The position numbers and the translations under genes were made by a program. A stretch of 8,807 nucleotides of DNA, taken from assembly GCA_026394995.1 (NCBI GenBank), contig JAPLZO010000062.1, forward strand, positions 1 to 8,807, written 5' to 3'. Source of the stretch: Candidatus Woesearchaeota archaeon (GTDB taxonomy: Archaea > Nanobdellota > Nanobdellia > SCGC-AAA011-G17 > JAPLZO01). Position 1 is the first letter of the stretch; each line of letters begins with the position of its first letter. This document shows, one piece after another, positions 1-5,624 of this stretch. The notes beneath the pieces were generated by a model, which was not told the DNA's origin, ran no database searches, and worked only from the letters and a program-made list of their open reading frames with translations.

Positions 1-584
1 AAAATAAAAATATAAAATTTGTTATTATTACTGGTGGTGGTAGAGTAGCTAGAGAATATATTAATGGTTTAAAAAAAGAAGGTTTAAATCAAAAAATGCA
101 ATCTTTGATAGGAATAGCTGTTACAAGATTAAATGCTAGATTTATGAGTAATTTTTTTAAAAATCATGCTTCTAGTACTATACCAAATTCTTTAAAAGAG
201 ATTAGAAATTTATTATCAAAAAATAATATTGTTTTTGCTGGTGGTTTAAGATATCAAGAAGATAATACAAGTGATGGAACTGCTACTCAGATTACTAGTT
301 ATTTAAAATGTGAATTTGTGAATATGACAAATGTTAAAGGTCTTTATAATAAAGATCCTGAAAAACATAGAGATGCTAAATTTATAAAAGAAATAAGTTT
401 TGATGATTTTTATAAAATGATTAGCAAAATAAAGTATGAAGCAGGACAACATTTTGTTCTTGATCAGCATGCTGCTAAGATAATCAAGGAAAATAAAATT
501 AAAACTACTATATTAGGTAAAGATTTAAAGAATTTTGAAAATTATTTAAAAAATAAAGAATTTGTTGGGACTATAATATCATAA
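1..584 (+). CDS. pyrH: UMP kinase, archaeal type (5' end outside window)
   Basis: Amino-acid-kinase family enzyme that phosphorylates UMP to UDP with ATP in cytoplasmic pyrimidine nucleotide synthesis. The reading frame is open from the left edge (first full codon at 3), so the gene enters from outside and the ATG at 96 is internal. The 193 visible residues start in a beta strand leading to the nucleotide-binding loop TGGGRVAREY (codons from 30), typical of archaeal UMP kinases. Further on are the TNVKGLYNKDP motif (about 327-359), which matches the TNVDGVYDKDP pattern of the family, and a C-terminal EAGQHFVLDQHAAKII stretch, then ILGKDL and a GTII ending. Archaeal PyrH is about 220-230 residues, so roughly 30 N-terminal residues are missing. 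The TAA stop overlaps the stop of the convergent gene. Related amino-acid kinases are possible but less likely because of the DKDP and C-terminal motifs. Confidence 0.9.
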   Translation, partial: NKNIKFVIITGGGRVAREYINGLKKEGLNQKMQSLIGIAVTRLNARFMSNFFKNHASSTIPNSLKEIRNLLSKNNIVFAGGLRYQEDNTSDGTATQITSYLKCEFVNMTNVKGLYNKDPEKHRDAKFIKEISFDDFYKMISKIKYEAGQHFVLDQHAAKIIKENKIKTTILGKDLKNFENYLKNKEFVGTIIS

Positions 585-1163
585 AAGATTTCTTAAACCA
601 TCCTCTCTTATTAATTTTTCTTCTATTAATAATTGTTTATTAATTAATTCTTCTTTTTTTTGAATGTTATCATCTTTTGGTATTTGGTTTAATTTATTTC
701 TAAAAGGTTTATAAAATGAAAAACTATAATCACTAAATAGTACTTTTTCTATAGTTTCTCCTATTTTTTTATAAATCTCATTTCTACTACCTTTTAATAA
801 TAGAAGTCTTGTTAGAACATAGATATTGCCTCTAGGTAATTTCATATCTTCAGAGAATTTTTCTTTGAGCATCTCTATATTTTGCTCTAAATTTTGAGAT
901 AAATGTTCACCACCAAACATTTTGGAATCATTTGTTATTTTTTCTAATATTTCAGATGCTTTAATCATTTCTTTAGCATGTATATCACGATTTTGTGGAT
1001 ATAAATATTGATCATTAAATTCTTTTTTTATTTGTCCACTTGCTAAAATAAGAGCTTGAGCTATTAGTTTATACCTTGTATTTTCATAGCTATCAGTAAC
1101 TATTCTCTTTAACTCATTTATACGCTCAATTATTGTTTGGGGTAGAGTATATTTTTGTTGCAT
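579..1163 (-). CDS. Hypothetical protein, helical, 194 residues
   Basis: I do not recognise this protein. It is 194 residues, rich in Lys, Glu, Ile and Leu. It has no signal peptide, no membrane segment and no Cys pairs or obvious catalytic motif, so a soluble, mainly alpha-helical cytoplasmic protein is likely. A charged C-terminal stretch (about residues 160-190, with KKEELINKQLLIEEKLIRED) could form a coiled coil. That it is a real gene is supported by its length with no overlapping plus-strand gene, by a TATA-like box (1186-1193) centred about 27 nt before the ATG, and by composition similar to its neighbours. The start MQQKYTLPQ is favoured by that promoter spacing. It diverges from the AK6-like gene. 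Its 3' end overlaps pyrH by 6 nt, the TGA lying at 579-581. Function unknown. Confidence 0.75.
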   Translation of the reverse strand: MQQKYTLPQTIIERINELKRIVTDSYENTRYKLIAQALILASGQIKKEFNDQYLYPQNRDIHAKEMIKASEILEKITNDSKMFGGEHLSQNLEQNIEMLKEKFSEDMKLPRGNIYVLTRLLLLKGSRNEIYKKIGETIEKVLFSDYSFSFYKPFRNKLNQIPKDDNIQKKEELINKQLLIEEKLIREDGLRNLL

Positions 1164-1185
1164 TTTTAGTAGGTATTATTATTCA

Positions 1186-1193
1186 TTTATATA
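1186..1193 (-). promoter_or_regulatory. TATA box for the minus-strand hypothetical gene
   Basis: Read on the minus strand this is TATATAAA, preceded by the purine-rich AAAG that could serve as a BRE. Its centre lies about 26-27 nt before the ATG at 1163, the usual archaeal TATA-to-start-site distance. The transcript would therefore begin at or next to the start codon, and no Shine-Dalgarno sequence is seen. AT-richness makes chance matches easy; the spacing, shared with the next gene, is the main support. Confidence 0.6.
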
Positions 1194-1246
1194 CTTTAAG
1201 AACAATACTTCTGTTAATTACTGGGAAGTTTAGAATATTGAATAGA

Positions 1247-1255
1247 TTTATAAAT
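1247..1255 (+). promoter_or_regulatory. TATA box for the AK6/Fap7-like gene
   Basis: TTTATAAAT is a near-ideal archaeal TATA box centred 27 nt before the ATG at 1278. There is no Shine-Dalgarno sequence in the intervening stretch, which is only A, T and one G, so a leaderless mRNA is expected. It lies about 60 nt from the divergent TATA box of the hypothetical gene. Confidence 0.65.
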
Positions 1256-1277
1256 ATTTTTGTAATATATTATATAT

Positions 1278-1736
1278 ATGATAATATGTATTACTGGTTC
1301 TGTTAGTACAGGAAAAACAACATTAGCCAAAAGAATTGCTAGTAAAATAAAAGGAAAATATATAGATGTTAATAAGATAATAACCAAATATAAATTAAGT
1401 GAAGGTTATGATAAAAAAAGAAAAAGTAAAATTGTTGATATTAAAAAACTAAATAAAGTTTTAATTGATCTAATAAAAAAAAGTAAGAATTTAGTTATTG
1501 ATTCTCATTTAAGTCATTATCTACCTAAAAAATATGTTGATTTATGCATTGTTACAAAATGTAATTTGAAAATTTTAAAAAAAAGGCTTGAAAAAAGAGG
1601 CTATGATAAAGATAAAATAAGAGAGAATTTAGATGCTGAGATATTTGATGTTTGTTTAAATGAAGCTAAAGAAAAAGGACATAAAATCAAGATTATTAAT
1701 ACTACAAAGTTTAAACAAAGTCTTAAATATATATAA
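1278..1736 (+). CDS. AK6/Fap7-like adenylate kinase (P-loop NTPase)
   Basis: Small P-loop nucleotide kinase/ATPase of the AK6 (Fap7, hCINAP) group. In eukaryotes and archaea this family helps late maturation of the small ribosomal subunit and can act as an adenylate kinase. The 152 residues show a Walker A loop GSVSTGKTT at 7-15, the family-typical VIDSHLSHYLP at 73-83 (Walker B/NMP region), a CNLKILKKRLEKRGYD segment at 95-110 and RENLDAEIFDV at 115-125, which fits the family's ENxxAEI pattern. The archaeal family is usually about 170-190 residues, so this copy is compact. ATG 1278 is chosen because a TATA box sits 27 nt upstream. The gene stands alone, followed by a hairpin. The ribosome-maturation role is inferred from the family; the P-loop kinase fold is clear. 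Confidence 0.85.
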   Translation: MIICITGSVSTGKTTLAKRIASKIKGKYIDVNKIITKYKLSEGYDKKRKSKIVDIKKLNKVLIDLIKKSKNLVIDSHLSHYLPKKYVDLCIVTKCNLKILKKRLEKRGYDKDKIRENLDAEIFDVCLNEAKEKGHKIKIINTTKFKQSLKYI

Positions 1737-1755
1737 TTCTTTGTAATTATCTAAT

Positions 1756-1820
1756 AAAACTGATGGAAGTATTTATTGGTTGATCTTCGGATTTTCCAAT
1801 TAACTTCGGACATCAGTTTT
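1756..1820 (+). terminator. 65-nt UUCG-capped hairpin with T run: terminator or small structured RNA
   Basis: A perfect 10-bp outer stem pairs AAAACTGATG (1756-1765) with CATCAGTTTT (1811-1820). Inside it, GAAG (1766-1769) pairs with CTTC (1804-1807) across a GGA bulge (1808-1810). ATTGG (1775-1779) pairs with CCAAT (1796-1800), and after a symmetric TT/TT loop GATC (1782-1785) pairs with GATT (1790-1793) around a TTCG tetraloop (1786-1789). C(UUCG)G is an unusually stable loop only when read on the plus strand. TTTTTATTT follows from 1817. The element lies 20 nt after the AK6-like gene stop and before the Rpp30 TATA box, so it should not be in a leaderless Rpp30 mRNA. The position and T run favour a terminator of the upstream gene. 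The multi-part stem, longer than usual for terminators, leaves a separate small RNA possible. Confidence 0.55.
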
Positions 1821-1836
1821 TATTTCTAACAAAAGG

Positions 1837-1845
1837 CTTAAAAAG
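1837..1845 (+). promoter_or_regulatory. TATA-like box for the Rpp30-protease unit
   Basis: CTTAAAAAG is centred 26 nt before the ATG at 1867 and preceded by the purine-rich AAAAGG, a plausible BRE. The spacing matches the two other probable leaderless genes in the window and selects the first of the two adjacent ATGs. The TATATAA at 1857-1863 lies too close to the start codon to be the box. The match to consensus is weaker than at 1247. Confidence 0.5.
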
Positions 1846-1866
1846 TTTGAATTTATTATATAATCT

Positions 1867-2355
1867 ATGATGGATATTATATGTTTTGAAGGTGATAAAT
1901 TTGATTTGGGTTTTTCTGAAATTTTGAATTGTAAAAATCTTAAAATTGAACAAGGAGATAAAGATACTAGAAAATTAATTGAAAATAAAAAAATTGATAT
2001 CTTACTAAATTCCGAAAAAGGATTTAAAGGAGATAGTTTACATTATAGAAATTCTGGTTTAGATCAAATAGTTTGTAAATTAGCTGCTAAAAATAAAATA
2101 GCAATTGGTTTTAGTTTTTCTGAGTTTTTGAGTTCTAATAATAGATCTGAGTTAATTGGTAGAATTAGGCAAAATGTTAAACTATGTAGAAAATACAAAG
2201 TTAAAATGGTTGTTGCTTCTTTTGCAAAAAATAAGTATGAAATGAGAGATGCTAAAGACTTATTAGCTTTTTGTAGATTTATAGGAATGACTGGAAAAGA
2301 AGCTAATGATGCCTTGAATTTTAAGAAAAAAGAGGAAGATATTAAATTAATATGA
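1867..2355 (+). CDS. rnp3: RNase P protein subunit Rpp30 (Rnp3), shortened
   Basis: Protein subunit of archaeal RNase P, which removes 5' leaders from pre-tRNA; Rpp30 pairs with Pop5 to activate the catalytic core of the RNA. The family signature is clear in the middle: RNSGLDQIVCKLAAKNKIAIGFSFSEFL (split here into RNSGLDQIVC and KLAAKNKIAIGFSFSEFL), then RIRQNVKLCRKYKVKMVVAS, RDAKDLLAFCRFIGM and a lysine-rich end. Known archaeal Rpp30 proteins are about 210-240 residues with a TIM-barrel-like fold. This one has 162, and the shortage is at the N-terminus, where the first strands are missing or compressed. A stop codon lies two codons upstream in frame (1861-1863), so the short form is real in this sequence. 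ATG 1867 is supported by the TATA spacing. Its TGA overlaps the protease ATG by 4 nt. Confidence 0.88.
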   Translation: MMDIICFEGDKFDLGFSEILNCKNLKIEQGDKDTRKLIENKKIDILLNSEKGFKGDSLHYRNSGLDQIVCKLAAKNKIAIGFSFSEFLSSNNRSELIGRIRQNVKLCRKYKVKMVVASFAKNKYEMRDAKDLLAFCRFIGMTGKEANDALNFKKKEEDIKLI

Positions 2356-4445
2356 AAAAAGAGGGTTTAGTTATTATAATAGCTATTACAATAATAGTAT
2401 TTAGTGCTTTTATTACTAATTTTAAAATAACTGGTTATTCCATTTTAGATAATGAAAGTGATAAAATTGATAAGAATGTTTTTCAATTTTTAGATAATGA
2501 AAGTGAAGCAAGAGTAATAGTTGTTTTAAATGAACCTAGTGAAAATAAAATAAGTGGTTTTGTAACTTTAGAGAATGATATTGATAATTATGAGTACAAT
2601 ATTGTAAATGCTGTTGTTACTAATGTTACTCTGCAAGATTTAAAAGAGCTACAAGATAATCCAAATGTAAAATATGTTTATTTAGATCATAGATTTAGAG
2701 CATTTTTACAAGATTCTGTAAATATAATTAATGCTTCTAAAGTTTATAATTTACAAATAAATAATACAAATATAACTGGATTGAATCAAGTTGTTTGTGT
2801 TTTAGATACTGGTATAAATTATAATCATCTTGATTTGATAGATAAGGTGTTAGATGGTTATGATTTTGTTAATAATGACAATGATAGTTTAGATGATAAT
2901 GGTCATGGAACTCATGTTGCTGGAATAATAGCTGCTAATGGAAAAATAAAAGGTGTTGCACCTGATGTTAATTTAATTAGCATGAAAGTTTTGGATTCTA
3001 GCGGTGGGGGATATGAAAGTGATATTATAAAAGGTTTAGAATGGTGTTATAATAATAAAGATATTTATAACATAAGTGTTATTAGTATGAGTTTAGGTTC
3101 TAGTTTTTTATATAGTAATTATTGTGATGAGGATTTTTTGGCTTTAACACAAGCTATAGACAAAATTACTAAAGATGGAATATTTGTTTTGGCTGCTACT
3201 GGTAATAATGGAAATAAAACTGCTATTGCTGCTCCTGCTTGTATTGGAAATGTTACTTCTGTTGGAGCTACAAGTAAAAGTGATGTATTCTCTAGTTTTA
3301 GTAATAGAAATTCTGTTACTGATTTATTAGCACCTGGTTCTAGTATAAATTCAACTTATGGAAGTGGTTATGCTGTTTTCTCTGGGACTAGTATGGCAAC
3401 ACCGCATGTTGCAGGAGCTATAGTTTTGTTAAAGCAATATAATAATAGCTTAACAAAGACAGAAATTGAGGATTTATTAAAAGAAACAGGTTATAAAATA
3501 AATGAAAATAATATAAGTTATTCTAGGGTTGATGTTTATTCTGCTATTTTAAAATTGGAAAGTAAAGATATTTTTATTGATATTTATAGTCCTAAGAATA
3601 AGACTTATGTTAATAAAACAATAGAGTTAAATTATAGTAGTAATGGAGAATACTGTTGGTATAGTTTAAATAAAACTAATATAACTTTAGAAAATTGTAG
3701 TAATACAATATTAAATTTAGATGAAGGTTCTTATCTATTAAGATTGTATAGTAACGATAGTTTAAATAATAAAAATTCAAGCTTTGTGAGTTTTGATGTT
3801 AATTATTCTTTAATTATAAAACCTGAGATTAATTTAAGTAGTCCTGAGAATAATTCAATTTTAGATAGTAATGATGTTACATTTAAGTATGTAGTTAATG
3901 ATGATTATAATATTAGTAATTGTAGTTTGATTATTAATGATAATATAGATAAAAGTAGTGATGTTATAATTAAAGAAACAGAACAGAATTTTAGTAGTAA
4001 TTTAGTTAATGGTAATTATAGTTGGTATATAAGTTGTGTTGATGAATTTAATAATGTAAATAGCTCTAATGTTTATAATTTAATTGTTAATTATACTGCA
4101 CCTATTGTTACATCAAGTCCTAGTGGTTCTGGTGGAGGAGGAGGTGGATCAAGTGGAGGAAAACATGTAACACCTAGTATAGTTGAGGAACCTAAAGTAT
4201 CTGAAATTAAAGAAAATGTTCCTGTACAAGAAAATAATATTAAAGAGCAATCAACTGTTCAAAAACAAGAGAATAATGAAACTAAATTTTTTGCTCAAGA
4301 AGTAAAACAAGAGAATATTGGTATCAATAATAAATATAAATTTCTTATAATAAGTGTGCTTATTATATTAGTTTTGCTTGTTATTAGTTTAAGATTTATA
4401 AGAGTTTTTAGAAAAGATTTGAAGAAACTAAAGAAAAGAGCCTAA
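2352..4445 (+). CDS. Membrane-anchored subtilisin-family (S8) serine protease
   Basis: Secreted serine endopeptidase of family S8, 697 residues. Order: an N-terminal hydrophobic segment (about 6-24, signal peptide or anchor); an I9-like propeptide region (about 52-113, ending VKYVYLDH); the catalytic domain (about 115-400) with Asp152 in VCVLDTGI, His185 in NGHGTHVAG, oxyanion Asn285 in AATGNNGN and Ser347 in GTSMATPHVAG; two Ig-like beta domains (about 405-590); a Gly/Ser linker with six Gly in a row (about 592-606); a Gln/Glu/Asn-rich spacer; a membrane helix (664-683); and a basic tail. The full triad implies an active enzyme outside the cell, held by its C-terminal helix. About 17 N-X-S/T sequons lie in the Ig-like region, suggesting glycosylation. 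The gene overlaps rnp3 by 4 nt, so co-transcription is likely. Substrate unknown. Confidence 0.93.
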   Translation: MKKEGLVIIIAITIIVFSAFITNFKITGYSILDNESDKIDKNVFQFLDNESEARVIVVLNEPSENKISGFVTLENDIDNYEYNIVNAVVTNVTLQDLKELQDNPNVKYVYLDHRFRAFLQDSVNIINASKVYNLQINNTNITGLNQVVCVLDTGINYNHLDLIDKVLDGYDFVNNDNDSLDDNGHGTHVAGIIAANGKIKGVAPDVNLISMKVLDSSGGGYESDIIKGLEWCYNNKDIYNISVISMSLGSSFLYSNYCDEDFLALTQAIDKITKDGIFVLAATGNNGNKTAIAAPACIGNVTSVGATSKSDVFSSFSNRNSVTDLLAPGSSINSTYGSGYAVFSGTSMATPHVAGAIVLLKQYNNSLTKTEIEDLLKETGYKINENNISYSRVDVYSAILKLESKDIFIDIYSPKNKTYVNKTIELNYSSNGEYCWYSLNKTNITLENCSNTILNLDEGSYLLRLYSNDSLNNKNSSFVSFDVNYSLIIKPEINLSSPENNSILDSNDVTFKYVVNDDYNISNCSLIINDNIDKSSDVIIKETEQNFSSNLVNGNYSWYISCVDEFNNVNSSNVYNLIVNYTAPIVTSSPSGSGGGGGGSSGGKHVTPSIVEEPKVSEIKENVPVQENNIKEQSTVQKQENNETKFFAQEVKQENIGINNKYKFLIISVLIILVLLVISLRFIRVFRKDLKKLKKRA

Positions 4446-4456
4446 AAAGCATAAAA

Positions 4457-4465
4457 TTTATAAAG
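4457..4465 (+). promoter_or_regulatory. TATA box for the pop5-psmA-exosome operon
   Basis: TTTATAAAG, 12 nt after the protease stop, predicts a transcript start near 4487, just before the purine-rich GAGAGAAAGGGAG. Unlike the other promoters here, this gives a leadered mRNA with about 50 nt before Pop5. No comparable box is seen between the downstream genes, so this probably drives pop5 through rpoK. Confidence 0.6.
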
Positions 4466-4497
4466 ACTAATTTATTAAAAGTTTTAAGAGAGAGAAA

Positions 4498-4537
4498 GGG
4501 AGAAATGTATCTTTTTTCTCATTATATAGGTGATTAA
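4498..4537 (+). promoter_or_regulatory. Possible leader peptide (10 codons) with its own Shine-Dalgarno
   Basis: GGGAG (4498-4502) is followed by ATG at 4505 and a short frame reading MYLFSHYIGD, stop TAA at 4535-4537. The Pop5 Shine-Dalgarno lies inside its last codons, and the stop ends 2 nt before the candidate Pop5 start at 4540. The arrangement would let translation of the small frame affect ribosome access to Pop5. The 2-nt gap between GGGAG and ATG is shorter than ideal, and so small a frame can arise by chance. GAGAAA (4500-4505) could pair with TTTCTC (4515-4520), a weak hairpin. Confidence 0.3.
4528..4534 (+). promoter_or_regulatory. Shine-Dalgarno sequence for pop5
   Basis: AGGTGAT is a full match to the usual archaeal 16S tail complement. 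A normal spacing of about 5-8 nt points to the ATC at 4540-4542. The nearest accepted start codons, CTG 4549 and TTG 4552, lie 14 and 17 nt beyond its end. It therefore bears directly on the choice of Pop5 start. Confidence 0.6.
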
Positions 4538-4551
4538 AAATCAAAAGACTG

Positions 4552-4875
4552 TTGCCTAGTTTGAAAGAGAAAAGGCGATATATTGTTTATGAAGTAATCT
4601 CAGATAAAAATATAAATTTCAATTTCAATGATGTTTATAGAGAAATTAAAAGTAAGATATTATCTTTTTTAGGGGAAGACAGTTATTCAAAAGCAAGCGT
4701 AATAGTGTTAAATGAGTGGAAAAACAACAAAGGTATTATAAAAGTAAATAATAAATATACAGATATGATAAGAACAAGCTTAATGTTAATCAAAAAAATT
4801 AGTAGCGTTGATGTTGTAATTAGAACAAAAGGTGTAAGTGGATTATTAAATAAAGCCAAACTAAAATATTTTTAA
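4552..4875 (+). CDS. rnp2: RNase P protein subunit Pop5 (Rnp2)
   Basis: Small RNA-binding protein that works with Rpp30 in archaeal RNase P to stabilise the active form of the catalytic RNA in tRNA 5' processing. The N-terminal PSLKEKRRYIVYEVIS matches the family's LPPTLRDKKRYIAFKVIS pattern, and the C-terminal VVIRTKGVSGLLNKAKLKYF (in parts VVIRTKGVSG and LLNKAKLKYF) matches the usual RVLGVSG ending. At 107 residues it is nearly the family length. The start is uncertain. TTG 4552 is the first usual alternative codon given here, but the frame is open back to a TGA at 4531-4533, adding codons read as LKIKRL. The Shine-Dalgarno spacing suits ATC at 4540, giving IKRLLPSLKEK, which also restores the conserved Leu before Pro. 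It heads the operon and is separated from rnp3 by the protease gene. Confidence 0.87.
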   Translation: MPSLKEKRRYIVYEVISDKNINFNFNDVYREIKSKILSFLGEDSYSKASVIVLNEWKNNKGIIKVNNKYTDMIRTSLMLIKKISSVDVVIRTKGVSGLLNKAKLKYF

Positions 4876-4883
4876 ATCAAAGA

Positions 4884-4888
4884 GGAGG
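4884..4888 (+). promoter_or_regulatory. Shine-Dalgarno sequence for psmA
   Basis: GGAGG ends 10 nt before the psmA ATG at 4899. An earlier ATG at 4889, touching this site, is out of frame and meets a stop after five codons, so it is not the start. Confidence 0.7.
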
Positions 4889-4898
4889 ATGTTTAAAA

Positions 4899-5624
4899 AT
4901 GGTTGATCAATCAAGTGATGTTTCACATCAAGCAATGGGGTATGATAGAACAAGTATTATGTTTAGTCCAGATGGAAGGCTATTACAGGTTGAATATGCT
5001 AAAAAAACAGTAAAACAAGGTACTACTGCTGTAGGAATTGTTTGTAAAGATGGAGTTTTATTGGTTGCTGATAAAAGAGTTGTAGACAAATTAATTGTTT
5101 CTAAATCTATTGAAAAGGTATTTCAGGTAGATGAACACATAGGAGCTACTGCTTCTGGAATATTAAGTGATGGTCGTGTTTTAATAGAAAAAGCTCAGGT
5201 AATTGCACAACAACATAGAGTTACATATGATGAACCTATTGAACCAGAAACATTGGTTAAAGAAATATCAAATTTAAAACAACAATTTACACAATATGGT
5301 GGAGCAAGACCATTCGGTGTTTCATTATTATTTATTGGTGTAGATGATAAACCTTCTTTATTTGTTACTGATCCTACTGGAATTTTCTTTGAATATAAAG
5401 CAACAGCAATAGGGGAATTTGATACTGAAGTTAAAGACCTATTAGATAAACAATATAGAGATGGAATAAATGTACAAGATGGATTAAAATTAGGTGTTGG
5501 AGCCTTAAAAAAAGTACTAGGAAAAGACTTTAGTGTTGATAGATTAGATGGAGCTGTTATATATACTGATGAAAAACAATTCAAGAGACTAAAAAAGGAA
5601 GACTTTCTTAAAATAAAATGGTAG
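4899..5624 (+). CDS. psmA: Proteasome alpha subunit
   Basis: Structural subunit of the archaeal 20S proteasome; seven copies form each outer ring, whose N-termini gate entry of unfolded proteins to the beta-subunit chamber. The alpha signature GYDRTSIMFSPDGRLLQVEY (residues 14-33) is intact, including gate residues Tyr15, Asp16, Pro24 and Tyr33. Lys73 in SIEK corresponds to the pocket lysine (Lys66 in Thermoplasma) that receives the HbYX tail of PAN-type ATPases, so docking of an activator is expected. QQFTQYGGARPFGVSLLF and ATAIGEFDTEV are typical alpha-subunit segments. At 241 residues it is full length. The 23-nt gap after pop5 contains the Shine-Dalgarno, and the 3' end overlaps sbds by 7 nt. 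The beta subunit is not in this window. Confidence 0.97.
   Translation: MVDQSSDVSHQAMGYDRTSIMFSPDGRLLQVEYAKKTVKQGTTAVGIVCKDGVLLVADKRVVDKLIVSKSIEKVFQVDEHIGATASGILSDGRVLIEKAQVIAQQHRVTYDEPIEPETLVKEISNLKQQFTQYGGARPFGVSLLFIGVDDKPSLFVTDPTGIFFEYKATAIGEFDTEVKDLLDKQYRDGINVQDGLKLGVGALKKVLGKDFSVDRLDGAVIYTDEKQFKRLKKEDFLKIKW

Noticed and set aside
96..98. ATG at 96 as the start of the UMP kinase
   Set aside because: The frame is open to the left edge and encodes the family nucleotide-binding glycine loop before this codon.
1756..1820. Hairpin as a box C/D guide RNA or kink-turn element
   Set aside because: TGATGGA resembles a C box but there is no CTGA D box near the 3' end, and the GGA bulge is not followed by the tandem G-A pairs a kink-turn needs.
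1852..1863. TTTATTATATAA as the Rpp30 TATA box
   Set aside because: It lies only about 10 nt before the ATG, which would put the transcript start inside the coding region.
4505..4875. Leader frame at 4505 fused to Pop5 by programmed frameshift
   Set aside because: The leader's residues do not resemble any Pop5 N-terminus, and its TAA is followed at once by a better explained independent start.
5195..5584. 129-residue minus-strand frame inside psmA
   Set aside because: Antisense shadow of a strongly conserved gene; Ser/Thr/Pro-rich composition typical of reversed AT-rich coding sequence, with no promoter or motif.
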